NCBI GenBank assembly: GCA_003455595.1
Contig: DMQT01000300.1
Span: 7,683-14,417, forward strand
Direction: 5' to 3'
Source of the DNA: Betaproteobacteria bacterium
GTDB taxonomy: Bacteria > Pseudomonadota > Gammaproteobacteria > Burkholderiales > Sulfuriferulaceae
Length of the DNA: 6,735 bases
The notes beneath the pieces are model-generated. The model was not told the DNA's origin. It searched no databases and worked only from the letters and a program-made list of their open reading frames with translations. This document shows positions 1 to 5,372 of this stretch, piece after piece. How positions within the stretch are numbered: the stretch's first letter is position 1; each line of letters begins with the position of its first letter. The position numbers and the translations under genes were made by a program.

Positions 1-857
1 TGTACCGGCTGGCCGATGCGCATGTCGCGCAATTGCGCCTCCTTGAAATTGGCGCTCACCCACACCTGGCGCAGCGGCACGATGGTCAGCAGCGGCGCAC
101 CGATGGCGATGCGCTGCCCGAGCTGGACGCTGCGCTTGCCGACGTAGCCGTCTATCGGTGCCAGAATCGCGCCGCGTTTCAGGTCGAGCCAGGCCTGCCG
201 CACTTTGACCGCCGCCGCCAGCACCTTCGGCTGCGTGCGCACATCGGTACCTGCCGTGAGTACCTGGTTGGCGCGCAACTGATCCTGCGCCGCATTGAGC
301 TGCGCGGTGGCACCCGCCAGCTGGCTGCGCGCGTTGGCCAGCGCGGTTTGCGCATGCTGCACCTCTTCCTGCGATACCGCACCACTGCCGACCAGTTTGA
401 GCCGACGCTGCAAATCCATCTGCGCGCTGGCGAGATCGCTGCTGGCTTGTACCTGCTGCGCACGCCGCTGGCTGATTGCCGACGCCAGGCTGCTGTTGTC
501 GGCATATAGCGTGCTCACTTCCCGCACGGTTTGCGCCAGCTGTGCTTCGGCCTCGTCAAGCGCCACCTGGGCGTTGGTGGCATCCAGCCGAACCAGTGGT
601 TCACCGGCGCGCACGTAATCGGTTTCATTGGCGGCAATCGCCACCACGGTACCGGCCACCTGCGAGGTCAGTTGCACGATATTGGCATCGACATAGGCAT
701 CGTCGGTGTATTCGTAATGCCGCTCATAGATAAACCAGTACACGCCATAGGCGACAGCGGCAAGCGCTACAACCAATACCAGCAACAGCAGTATTTTTTT
801 GCGCTGCCGGGGTTTTGCCAGCGTCGTATTCGAGGTATCGGAAGCGGCTACACTCAT
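1..857 (-). CDS. emrA: EmrA/HlyD-family membrane-fusion (periplasmic adaptor) protein, 3' end cut by window edge
   Basis: This is the periplasmic adaptor that links an inner-membrane MFS drug pump to an outer-membrane channel. About 285 residues are visible; EmrA proteins are about 390, so roughly a quarter is missing off the left edge. After a short basic N-terminus (KPRQRKK, about 15-21) comes one membrane anchor (about 22-44, ending YGVYWFIYERHY), then the family signature YTDDAYVDANIVQLTSQVAG (about 50-69) beginning the first lipoyl half. A long Ala/Gln-rich coiled-coil hairpin follows (about 95-210), then the second lipoyl half and barrel start (APIDGYVGKRSVQLGQ, VSANFKEAQLRDMRIGQPV). 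These motifs closely match remembered E. coli EmrA (ETDDAYV, ANFKETQIANMRIGQPV). The ATG sits in an ATGA overlap with the nodT-like stop and has a good GGGAG ribosome site seven bases upstream. The family match is near certain; the substrate is unknown, and the emrA symbol is by family, not proven orthology. Confidence 0.95.
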   Translation of the reverse strand, partial: MSVAASDTSNTTLAKPRQRKKILLLLVLVVALAAVAYGVYWFIYERHYEYTDDAYVDANIVQLTSQVAGTVVAIAANETDYVRAGEPLVRLDATNAQVALDEAEAQLAQTVREVSTLYADNSSLASAISQRRAQQVQASSDLASAQMDLQRRLKLVGSGAVSQEEVQHAQTALANARSQLAGATAQLNAAQDQLRANQVLTAGTDVRTQPKVLAAAVKVRQAWLDLKRGAILAPIDGYVGKRSVQLGQRIAIGAPLLTIVPLRQVWVSANFKEAQLRDMRIGQPV

Positions 858-2335
858 GGTTTTTCTCCCGCTGGCTGCGCGGCTGTTGCGGTACGTGTAA
901 GGGAATAGGTCGTGGCAGGCGCAACGTAGCCGCCGCCAAGCGCGCGGATCAAGGCTACATTCAGGGTGTAGGCGCGCGCCTGCAGGTCGAGCAGCGTGCG
1001 CTGCTGTTCCAGCGCGGCGGATTGCGCCGTAAGCACCGTCAGATAATTTGTCAGCCCGGCCTGATAGCGTTGCAAGGCCAATGTGCTGGCGCTATCGAGC
1101 GCGCCGGAAACCGCGTTCTGTTCACCCAGCTGGGCTTGCAGCGCGCGCCAGGACGACAGCGCATCGGCCACTTCACGCAGCGCATCCAGCACGCTGGTGT
1201 TGTACTGCTCGATTGCTTCGTCGGTCTGCGCCGTGCGCCCTTTGAGCTGGGCACGCAGCCGTCCCGCGTCAAAAATCGGCAGGCTGATGGCCGGTGCCAA
1301 CCCGAGCGTGCGGCTGCCTGCGGTAAGCCAGTTCGACAGGCCGATGGCGTCAAAGCCGATAAACGCGCTCAGGTTGATATTCGGGTAAAACGCCGCTTTG
1401 GCCGCTGTGATCCCCTGCAAATCGCTTTCAACACGCCAGCGCGCCGCCACCACATCGGCACGGTGGCCGAGCAATTCAGCTGGAATGTGTGCCGGGGGTT
1501 GCGGCAGCGGCGTGGCCGGGAGCGCGACTTGCAGCCCTGCGGTTGTCGCAGGCTCGGCGCCCAGCAAGGCTGCCAATGCATGGCGCTGCAGCGCAATCTG
1601 CTCATCCAGTGCCGCGCTGTGTGCGCGGATCTGCGGCACTTCGGCCTGCGCCTGGCGCTGCGCCAGCGTGGTGTCGAGACCGGCAGCGACACGCTGCTGG
1701 ACCAGTCGCAGAGCATGTTCGCGCTGCGCCAGTAAAATAGCGTCCAGGCGCTGCTGCGCTTGCAGTCGGGCCAAGTTGAAATAGCCCTGCGCCACGCTGC
1801 TGGCGAGCAATACCCGCGCGGCCTGGGCATCGGCTTCGGCGGCACGCGTCTGGCCGACAGCGGCTTCCAGCGTAGCGCGGTTTTTACCAAACAGATCGAG
1901 CTGCCATTGCGCCGTTGCGCGCACCGTTGCGCTGTCGACCACGGCACCACCCAGCGGCGGCGGATAAATATCGTTTTCGCTCAGACGTTCGCGCGTCACG
2001 CTGGCGGCAGCCCCCAGCTGCGGATAGCGCACGCTGTCGGCTTCGGCCGCAGCGGCTTGCGCACGCCGCACACGGCTGAGCGCGATTTTGACGCTTGGGC
2101 TACCGGCCAGCGCCTGGCGCATCAACGTATCCAGTTGGGCATCGTGATACGCCTGCCACCATGCCTGTTGCGGAAACAGTGCCACGACCTCAATGCTATT
2201 TTGCACAACTTGCTTGGGATACAACAGGCTGGATTCGGTGTGTATGCCGGCAAAACTGGCGCAACCGCCCAAGGCCAGCGTGATCAGTGCCAGCCCGACG
2301 CCGCGCACGGCATACGCGCTCCCTGGCGTGCTCAT
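854..2335 (-). CDS. NodT-family outer-membrane efflux lipoprotein (TolC-like OMF)
   Basis: This is the outer-membrane exit duct of a tripartite efflux pump; three copies would form the channel. The 493-residue length is normal for the family. A signal peptide with a lipobox (LGGC, Cys25; Ala at +2, compatible with outer-membrane sorting) marks it as a lipoprotein. Two OEP repeats follow. The first (about 58-255) contains WWQAYHDAQLDTLMRQAL and the signature QWQLDLFGKNR (about 144-152). The second (about 285-465) contains LLGHRADVVAARWRVESD, AAFYPNINLSAFIG, LPIFDAGRLRAQL (about 352-364) and RYQAGLTNYLTVLTAQ (about 423-438), ending in the usual ALIRALGGGY followed by a short, probably disordered tail. 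The start ATG overlaps the marR stop as ATGA with no convincing Shine-Dalgarno, suggesting translation coupled to marR. The stop likewise overlaps the adaptor start. Its partner is the EmrA-like adaptor, so the complex is probably MFS-type rather than RND-type. The substrate cannot be told from sequence. Confidence 0.96.
   Translation of the reverse strand: MSTPGSAYAVRGVGLALITLALGGCASFAGIHTESSLLYPKQVVQNSIEVVALFPQQAWWQAYHDAQLDTLMRQALAGSPSVKIALSRVRRAQAAAAEADSVRYPQLGAAASVTRERLSENDIYPPPLGGAVVDSATVRATAQWQLDLFGKNRATLEAAVGQTRAAEADAQAARVLLASSVAQGYFNLARLQAQQRLDAILLAQREHALRLVQQRVAAGLDTTLAQRQAQAEVPQIRAHSAALDEQIALQRHALAALLGAEPATTAGLQVALPATPLPQPPAHIPAELLGHRADVVAARWRVESDLQGITAAKAAFYPNINLSAFIGFDAIGLSNWLTAGSRTLGLAPAISLPIFDAGRLRAQLKGRTAQTDEAIEQYNTSVLDALREVADALSSWRALQAQLGEQNAVSGALDSASTLALQRYQAGLTNYLTVLTAQSAALEQQRTLLDLQARAYTLNVALIRALGGGYVAPATTYSLTRTATAAQPAGEKP
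865..869 (-). promoter_or_regulatory. Ribosome-binding site for the EmrA-like gene
   Basis: GGGAG on the minus strand lies seven bases before the adaptor ATG at 857, inside the last codons of the nodT-like gene. It is the strongest Shine-Dalgarno match among the gene junctions here and supports the 857 start. It also means the adaptor can be translated by newly recruited ribosomes as well as by coupling through the ATGA overlap. Confidence 0.7.
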
Positions 2336-2820
2336 GCTGTCAGCATCGCCGCCATGCTGGCGTCGCCACCGTTGGCGGCAAAACGTCGCAGCAAGGCTTT
2401 CAGCTGGGTTAATTCAGCCGCATCGAAACCGCGCAGGTGCTGATTCAACACCTTGACCAGGTGCAACGGTATTTGCTGGGAAATGGCACGCCCGGCATCG
2501 GTCAGTTCGAGATTCACCACACGCCGATCCGCCACACTGCGCACGCGGCGCAGCAAGCCTTTGGCTTCGAGGCGATCGAGCATGCGCGTCATCGCGCCGC
2601 TGTCGCTATAACTCGCACGCGCACAGCTCGCCACCGTGTCGCAACAGCCTTTGGCGATTAACAGCAAGGGCGCCCACTGTTTGCCAGTCAGGTCGAAGCG
2701 CTGCATTTCATTGTCGGCACTTTTGTAAAAGGCCTGCAACGCGCCTTTCATCAGATAACTGACAGACTCTTCCGGCGTGTAATTTTCCGCATCATAAAAA
2801 CCGGGCTGAATATCTTGCAC
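2332..2820 (-). CDS. MarR-family winged-helix transcriptional repressor
   Basis: This 162-residue protein (usual MarR length) is very likely the local repressor of the efflux operon it heads. MarR proteins are dimers that bind a palindrome of about 20 bp and let go when a small phenolic or lipophilic ligand or an oxidant acts on them. The dimerisation helix is near the N-terminus (about 18-42), followed by QWAPLLLIAKG (about 48-58). The recognition-helix region is SYSDSGAMTRMLDRLEAKGL (about 70-89), and the wing carries the hallmark DRR (98-100) in VADRRVVNLELTDAGR. A C-terminal helix pair completes the dimer interface. Cys59, Cys60 and Cys66 cluster just before the recognition helix. The ATG at 2820 is preceded by only a weak AAGG-like site. 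The promoter immediately upstream contains a palindrome of the right size in its spacer, so autoregulation is likely. The stop overlaps the next gene by ATGA. The effector is unknown. Confidence 0.95.
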   Translation of the reverse strand: MQDIQPGFYDAENYTPEESVSYLMKGALQAFYKSADNEMQRFDLTGKQWAPLLLIAKGCCDTVASCARASYSDSGAMTRMLDRLEAKGLLRRVRSVADRRVVNLELTDAGRAISQQIPLHLVKVLNQHLRGFDAAELTQLKALLRRFAANGGDASMAAMLTA

Positions 2821-2838
2821 TGCGAACCGCCTTGCTTT

Positions 2839-2856
2839 GGAAACAGAACAGTTTCC
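2839..2856. promoter_or_regulatory. Second dyad over the predicted transcription start
   Basis: Perfect 6-bp arms GGAAAC and GTTTCC enclose a 6-bp centre. On the minus strand the centre forms part of a tandem CTGTTCTGTT. The dyad lies directly downstream of the -10 box and spans the expected start of transcription at about 2850, a typical place for an auxiliary operator. Its half-sites do not resemble those of the spacer palindrome, so it may bind another protein or be coincidental. As RNA it would be cut by the start site, so a hairpin role is unlikely. Confidence 0.45.
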
Positions 2857-2884
2857 ATATTAGTGCCTAGGCATTAATTGTCAA
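2857..2884 (-). promoter_or_regulatory. Sigma70-like promoter of the marR-efflux operon
   Basis: Read on the minus strand there is a perfect -35 box TTGACA (2884-2879), a 16-bp spacer, and a -10 box TAATAT (2862-2857; four of six consensus bases). Transcription would start near 2850, leaving a leader of about 30 bases before the marR ATG at 2820. This is the only AT-rich stretch between the kinase stop and marR, and it points the right way. The spacer is one base shorter than the ideal 17. The call rests on sequence alone. Confidence 0.8.
2859..2878. promoter_or_regulatory. Probable MarR operator: 20-bp palindrome in the promoter spacer
   Basis: The inverted repeat is centred between 2868 and 2869. 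Its core TGCCTAGGCA (2864-2873) is a perfect 10-bp palindrome, and ATTA/TAAT flanks extend it to 20 bp with a single mismatched pair (2863 against 2874). It occupies the whole spacer between the -35 and -10 boxes and runs into the -10, so a bound repressor would block polymerase. Size, symmetry and position are what MarR dimers usually bind. The binding protein is inferred to be the adjacent MarR-family product. Confidence 0.75.
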
Positions 2885-2900
2885 TGCATGATATTTCAAC

Positions 2901-4733
2901 TTACACGTGCGGCAGCATTTTCGACAGCAGGGTACGCAGCTTGGCTGGGCGCAAGGGTTTGTGCAGCAAGGGATGGCCGCTCGCCTTGATTTCGCGCACC
3001 GCATCGGTGGCAGTGTCGCCGGTAATCAGCACCACCGCAATGGCCTGGTTAAAACGCTGGCGCAGCGTTGCGATCACATCCAGGCCGCTGACCCCATCGC
3101 GCAGACGGAAATCGCACAGCAGCACGTCGGGGGGCACAGCGAGTTGCGGCATCAGCTCGGCGCTACCGCGCGCCGTCACCACCGTCAGCCCCCAGCCGGT
3201 CAACAGCGTGCACATACCGGCGAGGATGGCTTCGTCATCGTCCACCACCGCCACCACGCCGCGCAATTGACCCGACAAGGTGGCGCGGCCGACTTCACGC
3301 TGCTCCTCGGCAACGGCGCCTGCTGCTGCACGCGGTACCTGCATGCCGAATATCGAGCCGCGCCCGAGTTGCGAACGCAGGCTAACTTGGCACGCGAGCA
3401 ACTGCGCCAGGCGCTCGACGATGGCCAGCCCCAATCCAAGTTCTTTGTCGCGGTCGCGTTCCGGATTGTGCAACTGAACGAACTCCTGGAATACCGCGCG
3501 CTGTTTATCGGTGGCAATGCCACAGCCGCTGTCCCACACCTCGATGCAAATCCGGCCTGCACGCCAGCGGCAGCCCACCACCACGCCGCCGCGCTCGGTG
3601 TAACGCAGCGCATTGCTCACCAGATTGAAAACTATGCGTTCCAGCAGCAGCGGGTCGCTGTGCAGCAATAGGCGACTCGGCACCACCAGCAGCTTCAGTC
3701 CCTTGGCTTCGGCCTGTGCGGTAAAGGCAGTGCGGATATGATCGAGCAGGCGGTTGGCGGGAAACACGCGCGCCTGCACCTCGATGACGCCTGCATCAAG
3801 CCGGGAAATATCCAGCAGTGCATTGAATAGCCCTGACATGGCTGCGACCGATGCCTCGATGTTTTCCACAATACGCAGCGCGTCGGGCGCGACCACCTGC
3901 TCTTTGAGTGCTGCCAGAAACAGCCCCATGGCATGCATGGGCTGGCGCAGATCGTGGCTGGCAACAGCCAGGAAGTGGGATTTGGCGATATTGGCACGCT
4001 CAGCCGCTTCTTTTTGCGCCGCCATATCGGCGGTGGCTTCACGCACGCGTTGCTGCAACTCGTTGCGCGAGCGACTCAAGGATTCGGCCATCTGATTGAT
4101 GCCCGCTTGCAGTGCACCCAGCTCGCCCGCGCCATGCCCGGTCACGCGTGCATGCAAAGCGCCACTGCCGATCTCGTGCACGACCGCCAGCATGCGCCGC
4201 ACCGGATGCAGTATGGTGTTGGACAAACGCAGCGCGAGGATGATACTGAACAGCAGCCCGAGCAGACTGACGGTCGCGCCAGCCAACCATACGCCGTGAC
4301 GCTGTGTATTGAGCTGGGATTGGGCTATCCCCAGCCAGACCCAACCGTTGCCCGCTGCCGACGACAATGGCGCGGCAAACAGCCATACGCCCGCGACCGG
4401 ATTCAACGCGGCGGGGTCGAACGGCGTCTTGGGCACGTTACCCACCGTGACCAGCAGCTGGCGCTGTGCATTGACCACCGCCACAAAACCTACATCCGAC
4501 TCGGCCTGCACTGCCTGTAGCAATGCGCGCAGACGCGACTGATCCCGCCCCGCCATATCGAACTGAATTGCCACCGCCAGCTGGCGTGCCAACGCCTGAC
4601 CACGTGCCTGCATCGCCTGCTCGGCATCGGCGACGCGCTGGTGGCTGAAGTAGGCACCCAAGCTCAGCGCAATCAGCAGTGCGGGCAGTATGCCCAGCCA
4701 CATCACCCGCGCGCGCAGACTCAGGTGCGTCAT
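2901..4733 (-). CDS. Membrane-bound hybrid sensor histidine kinase (periplasmic sensor-HAMP-HisKA-HATPase-REC)
   Basis: This 610-residue kinase would autophosphorylate in response to an unknown signal and pass phosphate to the adjacent response regulator. Two membrane helices (about 11-29 and 148-168) bracket a periplasmic domain of about 120 residues (LARQLAVAIQFDM, VGFVAVVNAQRQLLV) that looks like a small BarA/Cache-type sensor. A HAMP linker (about 169-222, with HPVRRM and GELGAL) and a short coiled coil follow. The H-box is ASHDLRQPMHAMGLF with phospho-accepting His260. The ATPase domain shows the N-box FNLVSNALRYTE (Asn374), G1 box DSGCGIA (401-407) and G2 box LGLGLAIVERL (432-442). The C-terminal receiver (about 492-608) keeps its acidic pair (Asp498/499), phospho-Asp541, Thr571 and Lys592, so it should be functional. 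No HPt domain is present. The ATG lies eight bases after the regulator stop with only a weak GAG-like ribosome site, so coupled translation is likely. The ligand cannot be predicted. Confidence 0.96.
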   Translation of the reverse strand: MTHLSLRARVMWLGILPALLIALSLGAYFSHQRVADAEQAMQARGQALARQLAVAIQFDMAGRDQSRLRALLQAVQAESDVGFVAVVNAQRQLLVTVGNVPKTPFDPAALNPVAGVWLFAAPLSSAAGNGWVWLGIAQSQLNTQRHGVWLAGATVSLLGLLFSIILALRLSNTILHPVRRMLAVVHEIGSGALHARVTGHGAGELGALQAGINQMAESLSRSRNELQQRVREATADMAAQKEAAERANIAKSHFLAVASHDLRQPMHAMGLFLAALKEQVVAPDALRIVENIEASVAAMSGLFNALLDISRLDAGVIEVQARVFPANRLLDHIRTAFTAQAEAKGLKLLVVPSRLLLHSDPLLLERIVFNLVSNALRYTERGGVVVGCRWRAGRICIEVWDSGCGIATDKQRAVFQEFVQLHNPERDRDKELGLGLAIVERLAQLLACQVSLRSQLGRGSIFGMQVPRAAAGAVAEEQREVGRATLSGQLRGVVAVVDDDEAILAGMCTLLTGWGLTVVTARGSAELMPQLAVPPDVLLCDFRLRDGVSGLDVIATLRQRFNQAIAVVLITGDTATDAVREIKASGHPLLHKPLRPAKLRTLLSKMLPHV

Positions 4734-4741
4734 GCGGCTCG

Positions 4742-5371
4742 TTAAAGGAGCTTGCGCCGCTGCGCGGCCATCACCGCTTCGGTGCGGTTATTCACAGCGA
4801 AGGCGCGAAAGATACCCGCCAGGTGGACTTTGATCGTGCCCTCGCCCAGCCCCAACTCGCGCGCGATGAGCTTGTTGGGTTTGCCTGCGGCAAGCAACCG
4901 CAGCACGTCCATCTGACGCTCGGTCAAACAGCATGGCGGCGGCGCGTCGGCCACCCCATCCACCAGCAAGGTTTCCTGATTCAACAACAGCGGCGGCAAA
5001 TACACGCCGCCTGACAATACCAGCCGGATCGCCGACAGCATCACCTGACTGGAGGAAGATTTTGGGATATAGCCCAGCGCCCCCACATCCAGCACGGCCT
5101 GCACGCTCAAGCGCGATTCAGAGCCGGACAACACCACCACCGGCACAGCCGGGTGGGCATGCTGAAACTGCACCACGCAATCAATACCGTCCATGCCCGG
5201 CATGTGCAAATCCAGCAGCGCCAGGTCGATGTCGTCGTGGGCGTGGGCATGGTCAATCGCAGCGCGGCAGCTGTCGGCTTCCAGCACCTGCACCGCCTCG
5301 TCCAGTTGCCGCAACAGATAACGCGTGCCCTCACGGAACAGCGCGTGGTCATCAGCGAGAAGGATTTTCAC
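4742..5371 (-). CDS. NarL/FixJ-family response regulator (REC-LuxR HTH)
   Basis: This 209-residue DNA-binding regulator is the probable output of the downstream hybrid kinase. The receiver domain (about 1-120) begins KILLADDHALFREG with acidic pair Asp7/Asp8, phospho-acceptor Asp54 in LLDLHMPGMDG, Ser82 in VVVLSGSES and Lys104 in YIPKSSS, all the residues needed for phosphorylation. A Pro-rich linker leads to a LuxR-type helix-turn-helix (about 148-205) with LTERQMDVLRLLAAGKPNKLIARELGLGEGTIKVHL. The start is GTG (5371-5369), chosen because REC domains of this family begin one or two residues before this KILLADDH motif. It follows the receptor stop TAA by a single base, with an AGGG ribosome-site-like sequence inside the last receptor codons. 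Its targets are unknown; the receptor gene or its substrate pathway is the natural guess from the gene order. Confidence 0.96.
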   Translation of the reverse strand: MKILLADDHALFREGTRYLLRQLDEAVQVLEADSCRAAIDHAHAHDDIDLALLDLHMPGMDGIDCVVQFQHAHPAVPVVVLSGSESRLSVQAVLDVGALGYIPKSSSSQVMLSAIRLVLSGGVYLPPLLLNQETLLVDGVADAPPPCCLTERQMDVLRLLAAGKPNKLIARELGLGEGTIKVHLAGIFRAFAVNNRTEAVMAAQRRKLL

Positions 5372-5372
5372 G

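Noticed and set aside
815..1735. Plus-strand open frame (306 codons) opposite the nodT-like gene
   Set aside because: Its Arg/Gln/Cys-rich translation has no domain, and it overlaps a gene with clear OEP motifs on the other strand.
1760..2443. Plus-strand open frame (227 codons) opposite nodT-like and marR
   Set aside because: It is antisense to two confidently identified genes and crosses their ATGA junction, with no family resemblance.
2864..2873. TGCCTAGGCA palindrome as a rho-independent terminator for the kinase gene
   Set aside because: There is no loop and no following T-run; its position between -35 and -10 boxes fits an operator better.
2907..3671. Plus-strand open frame (254 codons) opposite the kinase catalytic and receiver domains
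   Set aside because: It is the antisense shadow of HATPase and REC coding sequence; its composition is not protein-like and it has no promoter or ribosome site of note.
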